From [Phialemoniopsis] sp. UDSM-2020 (taxonomy: Eukaryota; Ascomycota; Sordariomycetes; Thyridiales; Thyridiaceae): 64,000 nt of DNA. The translations under genes and the position numbers were made by a program. Below the pieces are notes generated by a model. The model searched no databases and was not told the origin of the DNA. It worked only from the letters and a program-made list of their open reading frames with translations. Positions 51,718 to 63,619 of the stretch are shown here, piece by piece; position 1 is the stretch's first letter; each line of letters starts with the position of its first letter. Where the stretch lies: positions 2,223,501-2,287,500 of the forward strand of contig JAEILZ010000009.1 in assembly GCA_018873225.1 (NCBI GenBank). The letters run 5' to 3'.

Positions 51718-52692
51718 TATGAGGCAATGTGCGCGAGACGCGAAGTAGCAGAGCAAGCAGTGTCAAATGAGTGGCTGTCCAATCAAGGAACACAATGCAA
51801 CGGTAGCAGTACCCAATACAAGCCAAGCCTCAAACCTTGTACGCAGATGGGGTTTGCAAGTGCCGAACTCTTTGTGGTAGATTTGCCGTCCCTTGGCGAT
51901 CCGTGAGCGGTTTTTGGTGGGATCAGCTCTGTCTGTGGAGGTTCAAGAATTATGTCATTGGCTGTCACAGTGGAGGGCCTGAAATGCGGAGTCGCGGGCG
52001 CTGAAGCTTTTTGTGTGTATTATGTCAGCATTGAGGTTGTTGATCTGACCCAGCTGAGAACTTTATCGCGAACAAGGTTGGCTCTCTGCTGCAAGGAACA
52101 CTCGAGAAGAAGTGATTGCTGCCCAAAGTGGATTTGTCCTCCGGTCAAATTATATCTGTGGGCAGTGCAATGGGTGACTCGAGGCGAAACGAGATACGAT
52201 GGCATCAAATCAACTTTTCGCGTTATTAGCGTCCGAGCTTCGGTCTGCGAAAGCACGGACTTCATTGATTTCCAGGGTTTCTCAGCTGTGATTACAGGGC
52301 AGCTATTCTTTACTCATCGATAAAGAATCAGGAAATCGCATTGCAGACATGCGACCAGCTGAGCAATATGCACTAGTAAATTTCACTACTGCAGGTATGC
52401 TATCTAGCAGCTCAGATTCTTGATCTTTGGTGTTTTGGAAGCCATGACGTTATCCGTGACGCATTGGCCTCCTTCCCAAAACGTTGCTGGCCACTCGCCG
52501 CCACACTCGCCTTCCCAACGCGGACATCACATGTGGCTGACGACATCAACTTCAATCGTCTTCGCCAAACACTTGATCAAATATTCACATTATTTACTAG
52601 AACATATTCGCTTCTTTCTGAGCCCAGATCATCGTTTATTTGTCTTCCTGGGGCTGCCCCTGCAGCATCGCCCTCAACCCTTAAACCTACAT
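51718..52692. promoter_or_regulatory. Divergent promoter region (lactonase-like and esterase genes)
   Basis: 975 bases between divergent start codons. Contains a GATA-rich and pyrimidine-rich stretch before the esterase start. No gene; short frames only. Confidence 0.5.
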
Positions 52693-54738
52693 ATGATGGC
52701 GCGCACCCTCATCCTCTGCTTCATCCACGGATTCAAGGTGCGCGAAGCCCGTTCGAATGGATGACGACGACTACTCTGCTGACACACTGATGTAGGGCGA
52801 CGATGACACTTTTCACGAATTCCCCGAGGCAAGTCTCCATTCCCTCCAGTGACAATCCCTCGCTGACCGTCCACGATGCAGGACCTCAAGCGCTCGGTAG
52901 CAAATGAGCTCCCGGACCATCGCGTCGAGTCCGTGGTATACCCCAAATATGAGACGAAAGGAGAGCTGGCCGAGGCCACAGCTCAATTCCTAGAATGGTA
53001 TGCGATGTTTGGAACTACCATTGTGGTTTCTCACCGTTGCTGACTTGCGACGCAGGCTGAAAGAACGCGTGATGGAGCAGAGGAAAGCTCACCTGCAGAA
53101 CCCCTGGCCTCCTAATGATCAAGATGTTGGCGTGATACTCGTCGCGCATTCAATGGGGTATGCATGCTCACTCCTAATTTGATAATATCGCGCCACTGAC
53201 ATTGATCCAGCGGTTTCGTCGCAGCTGACAGCTTGTTTCTCGCCCTCAACGACCGCCATAACAGCGAAAACACTTCTGCACCGCTGTTTCCCCTGATACA
53301 GGGTGTCCTTGCATTCGACACGCCATTCAACGGCCTCTCTCGGTCGATGTTTGTCTATGGCGCCTTCTCCAACTATCAAAAGGTCAGCAGCGTCTTCAAC
53401 GTCATGACGGCATTATCCGCCGGTCCTGCAGCACTGGGCAAATTGGCTTTTGGCCGAGGTCGCAAGAAGATGGTCGCTGGCGCCGCGACAGCTGCATCTG
53501 CAAGCAACCCGGCGTGGAAGGCCTGGCAGTTGATTGCAGTCAGGACGGGGACGGTCGGCGCCATTGCAGCCGGCGGTGTGGCCGCATACATACACCGCAA
53601 GCAGATCATGGAAGGGATGAGGTCGGTCCGCAATCTCAACAAGCAGAGCGTTATCGAGGGGTACCAGTCCAGCGTCGACGCACTTGGCCAGGGCCTGGCC
53701 TATATCAACCGCGACAATGTCGGCCAGTCTTTTGCTTGGCTGTCTGCACACTTTACCTTTGTCGGCTCGCTTTTGAAGCAGACCGAGCTGAACCGCCGCT
53801 TGGAGCGGATGGCTGCTCTGCAAGGAATTGGCTTGCATGACTTTTACACCTCGCTAGGTGAGAATGGCTACTGGAGCGGCGGCTACTTTGTCCCGGAGCG
53901 CACCTTCTGTGCCGTACCCCAGGAAGATCAACCGGCGTCCAAGCTCTTTGAGAGGCGCGTGCTGAAAGATGTGCCGGACGAAGTGCAGGCGCACATGAGC
54001 ATGTTTGTGCCCGAGAAGAACCTGGAGTACGAGCAGATGACGGACGAGGTGGTCAAGCTGGTCGTGAAATGGTTCAACGCCGACGAAGAGGTGGTCGACG
54101 ACCCCAAATTTGCACAGCAAGCGGCCGAGCTAACACCCGAGGAAGAGGCCATCAAGACGACCGATGACGGCGTCGAGATTGACACGGACAAGCTGCCAGA
54201 GGCCGAAGAGGCGGCCGAGGGTGGTGACACCGCGGAGACTTCCCTGCCGGACGAGTCGCCCATCGACATCGCTGCCGCCGCTTCGCTCGTGCCGTTGCCA
54301 GATGACGACGACGCGTCGCTCGAGGCACTGCCGCCGGACGAGAAGGAGAAGGCGACGTACATGCGGCATCTCTTTGGCGTTGCCCAGCAGGCGGGCACGG
54401 GTCTCAAGAGAATGTCGGAGTGGTCTTCGGCGCTGCCGGCCAAGATGCCGCGCCTCGACAGCATCTCCAAGCCTAGCATGCCGGCGATGCCCAACCTGCC
54501 CACCATGCCGAAGCCATCTATGCCGGCGATGCCTGCGATGCCTAACGTGCCGAGCTTCTTCTCGAGGAAGCAGCAGACATCATCTGTGACGGAGAGCGAG
54601 TCGGTGGGCGCCGAGGAGAAGGAGTCTAGTGGCGTGACGGACGACAAGGTGGAGGAAGCTGTGGCGACTGATGACAAAAAGAAAGATACGCCTGCCACCT
54701 CGGAGACAGTCACCGAAGGACATGGATACGCGAGTTAA
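52693..54738 (+). CDS. DUF676-type serine esterase/lipase with long C-terminal tail
   Basis: Five exons, 52693-52737, 52796-52828, 52882-52997, 53056-53157 and 53211-54738, 607 aa. MMARTLILCFIHGFKGDDDTF is the oxyanion-side strand with HGF; ILVAHSMGGFVAAD carries the nucleophile Ser97 in a GHSMGG-type elbow (here AHSMGG, formed across a splice); IQGVLAFDTPFNGLS follows, as in DUF676 (alpha/beta hydrolase) proteins. After residue 180 there is an Ala-rich helix, AAYIHRKQIMEGM, then FDxNxD-type acidic stretches, and a tail with (S/P)MPAMPxxP repeats (54474-54550). These fungal proteins are usually peripheral membrane lipid esterases. Intron 2 has a GC donor (GAG|GCAAGT). The start could be the second of two adjacent ATGs (52696). 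Confidence 0.86.
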
Positions 54739-55679
54739 GACCAAGAGAATTGCTCCAGAATGCAAGTGACGACAGTTACGCTTCCCTTTCTCAGTATGCA
54801 TTACATTAGTATTAGGTTTATCAACTTCTTGTATATGTACGTCGCTGCCTTTCAATTCTCATGTAATGCAATTGGATCGACATATTTATGACACGTGCCA
54901 TTCTGATAAACCCAACCTTTGCGTACAGTCTCGAAAAAATGAGGTGTGCAGCACCCCTGGTCCCTACAGGGGCGCGTTGTCATTTGCCGCCTCACGAATC
55001 CCGGTGCCCGGAAAACACCACCCGGGCAATTGCTGATCAACAGCCTCACCCGCAACAACACGTCCGGAGAACGTACCCCGCATCCTCCCTCAGCGCAACG
55101 CTACCCCAGCTTTTGCCCCAGAACTCTCCCACTCGCTAGCACTGGGGGGCCATTCGAAACAAGGACAAATCACGCCTTGGTTCTTGGCGCCGGGGGTGGC
55201 TGACTTGTCCAGTATTTTATCGCCCAGGATGTGCTATTGGTTGTGCCATCGAGTCATTGGTGTCTCGCCTACACGCCCATCTGAATCATTGGCTGGCATT
55301 GGCATGTCCTGATCTTTGCAGGGGACGTTCTAGACATCCTGGCCAAGGGGATCGCCAAGGGGAATCCTAATGCATCCATCTGTCCGATATCTGATCTTCA
55401 GCTCCTCGAGCTGATCCCCACCGCAAGGTTCTGCAGGAGTGAGGAGAAGCCACACGGACCAACCCAGGCTGTCTGTTCCGGTACTGCTTCCTTGTTGGGG
55501 TCTAGACTGTTCCCAGGGTCCCGGCTCACGTTGTCCTTGGGGTTGCATATATCTATCAGCGATCTCGCAGCAGCCCCGGCAGAACTTTCAATCCCTGACG
55601 ATCAGTCCTCCATTGTTGCTACCTTGAGTGTGACACCAGCACTGCCCACAATTCGCCTTGACAGGTACAATCGCACACC
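54739..55679. other. Intergenic
   Basis: 941 bases between two rightward genes; esterase 3' UTR and promoter of the TRI12-type transporter. No gene seen. Confidence 0.6.
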
Positions 55680-57730
55680 ATGGAAGAGCCAAAGCACGAT
55701 GTCGCCCATCATGAAGCGCCCGCCGCCGTGTCGGACGCGGAGAGCAAGCACCACCCCCTCGAGCCGGTAGAGACGGCCGGCGGTATCACGGGTTTCGAGG
55801 CTGACGCCGATGACCTGCCCCCGGGATACTTCAAGAGCCGCTTCTTCCTGGGCTCCATGTTTGCCATTGGCATGGGTCTCTGGGCCACTGTCGCTGCCTT
55901 TGTGAGTCTTCATCATCCCGTCGATTATTCTTCTCACATGACACGTGACGCTGACTGCGTGGTGTCCAGGGCTACGCCGCTCCCATTCTCGGTCAGATCA
56001 ACGCCGACCTGGGACCCGACCCCCGCTACGTCTGGATCGCCAACGTGTACAACTGCACGCTGGCCGTGTGCATCGCGCCCGTCGGGCGCCTGTCCGACAT
56101 CTTTGGCCGGCGGTACTGGTGGATCGGCAGCGCCTGCCTGAGCGTCGTCGGCTGCATCGTCTGCGCGACGGCCAAGTCGGTCACGACGCTCATCGGCGGC
56201 AGCGCGCTGCTCGGCATCTCGTCTGCTACCCAGCTGTCCTTTCACTACGTGATGGGGTGAGTCCAGTCCGCATCTGAACCGAACATAAATGCGAGCGAGT
56301 ACTAATGCAAGCAACGCACAGTGAGATCGTCCCCATCCGCTACCGCTACCTCGGCTCCGCCGCCGTCTACGCCTTCTGCATCCCCGGCTCCGGTGTCGCC
56401 CCCTCCATCGCTTACGCCTTCGTCAACTCGTCCGTCGGCTGGCGCGGCATCTACTACCTCCTCACGGCCGTCAACGTCGTGGCCCTGATCTGCTGGGTGC
56501 TCTTCTACTTCCCGCCCTCCTTCGACAAGAAGCACCGCGGCGACTCGCGCACAAAGACCTACTGGATCACCCACTTTGACTACGTCGGCACCTTCCTCTT
56601 CGCCGGTGGCCTCATCACCTTCCTCATGGGCCTGAGCTGGGGCGGCGCCGTCTACCCCTGGCGCAGCGCGGCGACCATCTCGGCTATTGTGGTCGGCGGC
56701 GTCGTCATGGGCATCTTTGTGCTGTGGGAGATCTACGCGCCTCTCAAGGAGCCGCTTGTGCCGATGCACCTGTTCCGCAACCGCGAGTGGGTCGTCGCCG
56801 TCGTGCTCATGGGTCTCGGGGCGGGCGTGTACTACGCCTTTGCCATCGTCTGTACGTATATCTCCTCATTGTGTGCTGATGGTGAATCTGTTTGCTGATG
56901 AGATGTGTGTAACAGGGCCCATGCAGGCGGCAGTCCTCTACGACAACGGCAACTCGGCGCGCCTGGGCGGCATCGCCGACGTGATCGGCCTCGCCGTCAT
57001 CGCGGGCCAGGTCACCGGCGGCACGCTGGCCGCGCGCCTCCGCCACAACCGCTTCCAGGTCATGGGTGTCATGCTGCTGGCCGGCATCTTCCTTGCCTGT
57101 AAGTCTCCTTCATCCTCCAGCAACAACCCCTCATCGCCATTTCTAACACTTTCCCCAAAAGGCACCGCCGTCTCCACGCCCTACAACTTTAACACCGCCC
57201 TGGCCATGATCACCATCGGTGTCTTCTTCGTCGGCTGGAACGAGACCATCTGCATCGCCAACTCCACCATCTGCGTGCTCGACCAGAAGGAGATCGGCAT
57301 CGCCGGCGGCATCGCCGGGTCCATCCGCTCGGCCATCTGCGCCGTCATGGTCGCCATCTACACGACCACGCTGACGAATCGCCTGTCCACGACCGTCGCC
57401 GAGGAGGTCCCCGCCGCGCTTATCTCCGCTGGTCTTCCCGAGTCGAGCGTGCCCGGTTTCCTGGCTGCGCTGACGGGCGGCGTGGCGGATGCGATGAGCA
57501 AGGTGCCTGGCATCTCGGACGCTATTATTGCGGCGGGCACGGCGGCGTACAAGGTGGCTAATGCGGATGCGTATCGCACGGTATACCTGAGCACTATCGC
57601 GTTCAGCGGGTTGGCTATCGGATTGAGTTGGTGGGCGCCGGACACGGACAAGTACCTGTCGAGCAAGGTTGCTGCTACGCTGCACCGGGAGGATGTCTCG
57701 GATGAGGAGAGAGTTAAGCACGCTCAGTAA
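55680..57730 (+). CDS. MFS exporter, TRI12/siderophore-iron type
   Basis: Five exons, 55680-55901, 55970-56256, 56322-56851, 56916-57098 and 57162-57730, 596 aa. A cytosolic start (about 50 residues) is followed by FLGSMFAIGMGLWATVAAF, then YVWIANVYNCTLAVCIAPVGRLSDIFGRRYWWIGS (TM2 and the loop motif GRLSDIFGRR), LSFHYVMGEIVPIRYRYLGS (across a splice), and a C-terminal half with VFFVGWNETICIANSTICV and LDQKEIGIAGGIAGSIRSAI. The WNETICIANSTI and GGIAGSIR segments are typical of the fungal TRI12 family, 14-TM exporters of trichothecenes and siderophores. Substrate here unknown. Introns are 64-68 nt. It sits beside a membrane protein and upstream of a Zn2Cys6 regulator, as in many metabolite loci. 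Confidence 0.9.
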
Positions 57731-57923
57731 TTTGTCGAACTTCTACAAAACTGGTGTCGTTACCAAGTTGCGTTGTTCAATCAGATCTGGTCATATACGA
57801 GCAAAAAGCACTTGGCTCTGCAAATATTTGTAATGAAGGCTTCACGGAAGCAATTATGTACCCAGATAGTCTCGCATCAATACTTTGATCCAGCCCTTCA
57901 ATCTCTGTTGAACAGCCCCGTCA

Positions 57924-59140
57924 TCACTTCTTATGCTTGGCATCAACGTCCCTTAACAAAAGCCTCTCATCCCTCTGCCAAATCAGCAACACCGCTGCGG
58001 CTGCGGGACCCAGCACGACAGACAGGATAGCCGCCTTGAGCGCGCCTGTGATAGTAGTGTCGGCGTCGGTGCCGTTAAGCATGACGACAGCCCACGTCAG
58101 CGTCGCGATGCAGGCGTAAAGCCCGTCGTACTGGAGCAGGTAGTGCACGCCCTCCGCCAGTGACGAGACTTTGTAGCCAGACCAGGGCGCCAAGGGCCCA
58201 AACACCGACTCGAGTGAGACCAGGCCCTGCGAGCCGGGTAGGCTGAGCGCCGAGGGTCGCAGGGCCGGGAACGCGGCGAATGCGATCGTGCCGATGTGGA
58301 TGAGCGCCGAGCTGGCGATGGCGAGGGTGTACACGCGGCGCAGGCGGCGTGCCATGGCCGGTCGGGATGTGTCGCTCGCGCCGGGGGCCACGTAGCCGAG
58401 GACGAACTGCGCGAGGCCGACCCAGATGGGGAAGGCCTGCCAGATAACGACCCAGAGCTGCTGACGCTCGGGCGTGGACAGGTGCGGCCACGGCAGGCCG
58501 GCCATGACGGTGGGGAAGACGTAGCCGGCGACCATGGCGTAGGGCAGAGTCAGCAGCTGGCGCGCGTCTGGGGCCAGGCTTTCGGCGACCTGGGCCGGCA
58601 GCGCCGAGTCGGCGGCGGCGATTTGGGAGATGGGCGACGTGGCTAGGTACAGCGCCCAGTAGAGGGGCTTGATGACGCCCCAGGGGATGGACTGGTAGAT
58701 CATGCCCCAGATCGACGAGCTACACCAGTCAACGCACATTCATTAGACCGCACAAAGACAAAGAAGGAAGCTTACTACGACACGACCCTCCCGCGGTTTC
58801 CCTTGCGCGTCCCCTCGAGCACGACGAGCGCGTGCATGGCCAGGCACTGCCCGCCCAGCCACACGGCAAAGACCTGCAGCGCGGGCCAGTCGCGCGTCGA
58901 GTTGGCGACGGGCCAGAAGACGCTCAACAGGCCCCAGAGCCAATCGTCGAGCGGGGCCCAGCCCGTGTATGTCCGGCGCGGCGCCGGGTCCGGGAGGCCC
59001 GGCAGGCGGCCCGAGGCCGTCTGCGCGTCGTTGAGGGCCAGGTAGCCGTCGCGGTAGGCGAGGCCCATGATGCTGTCGCCCGCGACGGCGGCGAGCAGGA
59101 CGAGGCCTGCTATGGTCAGGGCGTGGCTGCGCTTGGACAT
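57924..59140 (-). CDS. Multi-pass membrane protein, unknown family
   Basis: Two exons, complement of 58776-59140 and 57924-58719, 386 aa; the 56-nt intron joins RVVSYSSIWGMIYQ. About eight hydrophobic stretches: HALTIAGLVLLAAVAG at the start, LLSVFWPVANS, VFAVWLGGQCLAMHALVVL, IKPLYWALYLATS, LPYAMVAGYVFPTVMAG, IWQAFPIWVGLAQFVLGY, LAIASSALIHIGTIAFAAF, and AAILSVVLGPAAAAVLLIW. The C-terminus is charged (RDVDAKHKK). Similar small membrane proteins occur in fungal terpenoid and indole-diterpene loci, but I do not recognise a specific family from this sequence. It is convergent with the TRI12-type exporter, 193 bp between stop codons. Confidence 0.75.
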
Positions 59141-59524
59141 CCTTTCGGTGGTGTTGCTGTTCCGGGATAGAACAGGCGAGATGTGGTGCTGGGGCGGATG
59201 ATTGAGGTGAGGATGTTTGCTGAGCTTGCCCCGCGCATCTGAAGGATTCAAAAGGGGGCTGACATTCGGCGTGCGTTAATTACGGAGTAGGTCTTTTTCA
59301 GACGCCAGTAGGTGGGGCTCGCTTCCTCCATTCAGCCCTATCTTGGCAAAAGCTTGATGCTGGTGAGAATTGTACAGATGGTCAGATGTCGGGAATGAAA
59401 TCACTGCAAGAGCACATCGTGCCCCCGAGGATAATAGCGGTTGATGAATAAATTCAGCTCCTTGTCTACAAAGGCTTATCGTACATCCTCCGTCTCGTCA
59501 TCGCAGCATTGCCCGGCTCATCGT
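59141..59524. other. Intergenic
   Basis: 384 bases between the membrane-protein start and the stop of the CsbD-like gene. Promoter DNA; nothing else seen. Confidence 0.6.
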
Positions 59525-59894
59525 CTAGTCCTTCTTGGCACTCCTCGCACCCTCATCTTGCATGCCCTCGCAGCCGACAGCCCGACCCGCGATCTCCTCC
59601 GCCTTGCCGTACCCTTGCGTCGTGGGGTCCCGCTTTTCGCCGGCAGCCTTCATCGCGGCCACGGCATGGGCCTTGTCCTGCTCGCCGGAGCCCTTCCATG
59701 CGTGCGAGCCGATCGCTGAGCCGATGGCGCTCTGTTACAACGTCAGCTACCTGGCGATCCTGGCCGAGGGTTTATCCTGGAGAAGTTGTCCTAGAGAATT
59801 GACATACCTCGGCAGCGCCTTTGACGTATTGCGCGTGGCCGGCGATGAGACCTGGCTGCTCCTGAGGCTGGTTGTTGGAGGCGTTGGATGACAT
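59525..59894 (-). CDS. CsbD-like small stress protein
   Basis: Two exons, complement of 59808-59894 and 59525-59731, 97 aa, easily missed because both exons are short. Exon 1 reads MSSNASNNQPQEQPGLIAGH, AQYVKGAAE; the 76-nt intron (GTATGT...AACAG) is followed by SAIGSAIGSHAWKGSGEQDK, AHAVAAMKAAGEKRDP and a GYGKAEEIAGRAVGCEGM end. The G-x-AQYxKGAxE and KAEExAGRxVGCEGM blocks are typical of small fungal proteins in the CsbD-like superfamily, which includes proteins first described as binding mismatched or cruciform DNA. Hydrophilic and Gly/Ala/Lys-rich, so it is likely intrinsically disordered and stress-induced. Function inferred from family only. Confidence 0.8.
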
Positions 59895-60762
59895 GGTGCT
59901 TTTGAGGCAGATGATTTGCTTGTGATTAGAGGGAATGATAGTCTGATCACGTATGTCAGAGTAATGTTAATGGTTTGGATTAGGAGATAGGTACTGTTGT
60001 ATACGGTTTGAAGATGGTAGGACGGCGGTTAAGTATATTTGCAGGGTCCATGACGTCTCACTGGTGGTGACGTCACTTCTCATTGGCACGGGGCAATGCG
60101 CTTCTACTACTATCGCTCACTGCATCCTCTTGGCGTAGTATCTGCAGAGATCTCGAAAGAATAAATAGCCTCATGATACTTTCCCAGGCGCTTTTCAAAT
60201 CTGTGTCGATTGATTTCACGTTACAGGCATATGTTGCGCCTGATCTCGATTGCGATGTGAATTGGAGCAACGCGAAGCCTTCTTAACGACCCTCGTCCGA
60301 ATAGACTGCGAAGGTCGCTGGGCAAAGATGCCAGAGAACATCCAAAGTGGAATATAAGGTTGAATAGAAAGCTTCCCGACAGCATATATGGAGTTCACGG
60401 ACACGCCGCATGGACCTCCGATGCTGGAGCAGGGACCAGGCGGACGGCACCGGCTGGCGATCCCCACAATTCTATATCCGCGTGGATCCCGGATGTTGGC
60501 GTGAAGTCCCCACCTTTGACACCCCCTTAGGAGAGAAACTCAATGGCGCCGGTATCTGAGCTTATTCGTAAGCAAACACAAATGACCAATCACGATCCCA
60601 CGAGCTCTTCTATGCCCCGGCGATTCCGCCCCTCTTCAGGCCTATCTGCGTTCTTCTCCCTTCTGCACTTCCCGTCAACCGTTTGGAAATCGCGTCAACG
60701 TCGCGTCCTGTTGTTTTCTCTTTGCCATTGGCTTTATTAGGCGTTGCTACATACCTCACACC
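59895..60762. promoter_or_regulatory. Divergent promoter region (CsbD-like and Zn2Cys6 genes)
   Basis: 868 bases between divergent starts, with a CCAAT box at 60586-60590 about 175 bp before the regulator start. No gene supported. Confidence 0.5.
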
Positions 60763-63005
60763 ATGGACGCCGAAGCAAAGGGACGAGCAGACCGAGAGGC
60801 CAAGCGCAACCCCACCGCCTGCGAGCATTGCCGGGCGGCCAGGACCCGGTGCCAGCCAAGCGAGCAGCCTGGGGTGTGTAAAAAGTAAATTCGATCATCG
60901 CTACTTTTACGTTATCGTACCGTGTTGTGAGTTGTGCTCATAAGTACATCTTCTCTCCAGATGTCTCGCCTTGAAGAGGGAGTGCATCTCCCGCACCAGG
61001 CCGCGCCCTCGCCGGTGGGAGCGCAAATGGGGGTAGGATAAGCCCATAACTTGCTCATTACTAGATGATCTTCTAACATTTGGTATCGTCTCAGAAGGAT
61101 GGAAGAAAGCAACTCATCACCGCAGTCTCTCGGCCAGTTGAGCGACTTTAGCATCGACTACTCGGTACCGGTGCAGACGGACCTTGACGACAACTTTGAG
61201 ACGCTCAAGGACATGCACGAGCAAGCTATGGACTCAGTGCTCATAGAAGACGACCTATTCGACGGCTCGCAAGCGACGAGCCAGATATTCAGCGTGTCGA
61301 GCCCGTCGAACGCGTCGACCCAGGCGCAGTCCATCACCGATATATGGCGCCAGCCCTTGTTCAACAGGGCCTCGGCCGAAGCTCTTCTGCTCACCTTCAA
61401 GTCGATATCGGAATACCTGCCCTTTGTGATACTGCCCGAAGATGTTTCAGTCACCCAACTCGCGACTATCAAACCATTCATCCTGCTATCGATACTGACC
61501 GTGACGTCGGGGTCGCGAGCTGTGCAGAAGCATGCGCTATATGATGATGAGTTTCGAAAGGCGCTGGGCCTCAAATTTGTGTCTGGCGGTGAGAGGAGTC
61601 TCGAGCTTCTCCAAGGGCTGTTGATATACTGCGCGTGGTGAGTCACCGCTTATTGAATACCTCCATTGTGTCCCCAGCTCACATCAGTAAGGTATCCCTT
61701 CCACCTGCGGCCCAAGAGCGGACGGTTAGTCCATTTCCTGCGCATCGCCGCAGACATCGTCCACGATCTCCATCTGCATGAAGACTTTCGCGCGAGGCCT
61801 GGTCCATGGGATCAAGAGGCGACAGACGAAGAACTCGACAAGATCCGGGCGTATTTGGCGTTTGTATACCTGGTATCAACGTAAGCTGAACTGTCTTCCT
61901 AGGGCAAATGGTAGAGATGATTCTCACAAAGTTACAGATACGTCGTAGTGTGGAAGGGCGAAGAAGCCCTCAGCACTCGCTTTCCCGCGTGGGCAGGCAC
62001 CGCGATCGAGACGCTCCAGCACAACGCTCGAGTCGATGGCGACAACATCCTCGTAGCTTTGGTCCGACAGTCTCTTCTCTTTGCCAACGCTTCAGAAGCC
62101 ATCAACGACAGAGTCATGCAGACTGTGCAGAACAGCCGTCTGATACTGCTCGGCCTGGAGCAGGCATATCAGGAGGTGCAGGCGAGGATACCCGCCGCTG
62201 TTGCAGATTCAGGTACGTGTGCCTCACTCTTCTTCCTGAAGACACATACTTACACAACGTGGTAGAAGCAATACGTCTGCAATCACTCTTTGTGGACATC
62301 TTCCTCGACTGCGGCAGTCTGATCGCCTTCCCCGTAGCGCAGACCTCCCTCTCCGCAAAACTCACCCCCTTCCCCCCTCCCGTCAACAAAATCTGCAGCG
62401 CCACCAAGAAGCTACGCTCGCTCCTCGATTTCGTCGGTGCGCTCGACGACTCGTCGATCCTGTCCTTTACTATCAACGAATGGACCCGCCTCATCGTCGT
62501 GCTGACCCTCTCGTTCCGCCTCTCCTTTCCGCTCTCGCAATGCCCGGGCTTCGACGCCGCTTGGGCACGCGACACGCTCCAGCTCGACCGCTTCCTGGCC
62601 AATGTTTCTCATGGCGCAGGCGCTGTAGCCCCCGGCGCGGCCCCTCCGAATGATATCCTATCCGCCGACCGTACTGTGCTGGGCGTCATGAAGAGCAAGT
62701 ACGAGCGCAGGCTAGCGTCGCTTGCGAGTGGCGGGCCCTCGCCGCCCGCGGGGGCGAATAGCGGGATCTACGGGTGTCCCATCATGATGAACGCGAGCCT
62801 GCGGGCGTCGCTGGAGCAGATGGACCCAGAACTGGTGAACCAGATGCACCACTCGTCAGCGGCGGCATCGTCGGGAGATGTTGCAATTGACGGCGGCGAT
62901 GACCAAATTGGCCTGCCCATGTTTCACGACATCTGGGCGACGATGACGATGGGCTGGCCAAACGGGGGCGAGATGCCATGGGAGACGATCGAAGAGACTG
63001 TGTGA
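60763..63005 (+). CDS. Zn2Cys6 transcription factor
   Basis: Six exons, 60763-60884, 60961-61032, 61095-61637, 61692-61880, 61938-62212 and 62266-63005, 646 aa. The binuclear cluster is complete: C20-x2-C23-x6-C30-x8-C39-x2-C42-x6-C49 (ACEHCRAARTRCQP, GVCKKCLALKREC), split by intron 1 just after C39. A basic linker follows (RPRPRRWERKWG), then an acidic stretch. The middle region (about 110-400) contains FNRASAEALLLTFKSISEYLPF and FHLRPKSGRLVHFLRIAADIVHDL, fitting the fungal-specific regulatory domain. The C-terminus carries LSFRLSFPLSQCPGFD and FHDIWATMTMGWPNG, resembling an activation region. Expected to bind CGG-containing sites in the nucleus. Target genes unknown; candidates are the neighbouring exporter, membrane protein and hydrolase. 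Confidence 0.9.
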
Positions 63006-63619
63006 ACTGTTTGTTGTGCTGTCAGGTGTCTGGAAGTTGGTTTTGGTGGCTCGTTCTTGAGAAAGGAGATGAATGAAGCACGACACAAGAGATTGACTTT
63101 GAAGAAAATTATAGCCGGAGAGGAAGCGGAAGAGACTTCGACAAGCAATGCTGATTTCATCAAGAAGCATTTCTTTTATTCAACTCAGTCCAATACAAAC
63201 GAGCACTTTCAGCCAAGAGTGGGTCCTCAAAGTAGGACAATGTCACCCAGAACTGGTACATCCGCTTCCCCACCGGAGCCTCGCGTCGGGACCATCGTGG
63301 GGTTGAATGATTGGCTCTACAGAGCAAACCAAGGCCTGGGCACACGTACTTTGAAAGTGTTGGTTCGAGTGCAAGTCAGCTAAGCCTCGGATACGGCAGT
63401 AGGGTACGGCAATCTCCTCTCACGTGTGAATCCGCACAGATGGATTAATTAGTGTGGTGATTCATTATGCTACACCGCCACCGGGTACACTTTCGTGATC
63501 ATGGCGGGTATATTAAAGAAGAAGAGTGCGTAGCCTCTGGCTATCGTACACAACACTGACTTATCTCATATGCCCCAGCGCAGGCAATCTCATCCCGAGC
63601 CAAGGGCAACAAAGATTAA
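63006..63619. other. Intergenic
   Basis: 614 bases between convergent genes. A TTGGTTCGAGTGCAAG stretch near 63360 resembles a tRNA T-arm but no acceptor or anticodon stem can be folded, so no tRNA is called. Confidence 0.6.

Noticed and set aside
63290..63385. tRNA-like T-arm (TTGGTTCGAGTGCAAG)
   Set aside because: No matching acceptor stem, D-arm or anticodon loop could be placed around it.
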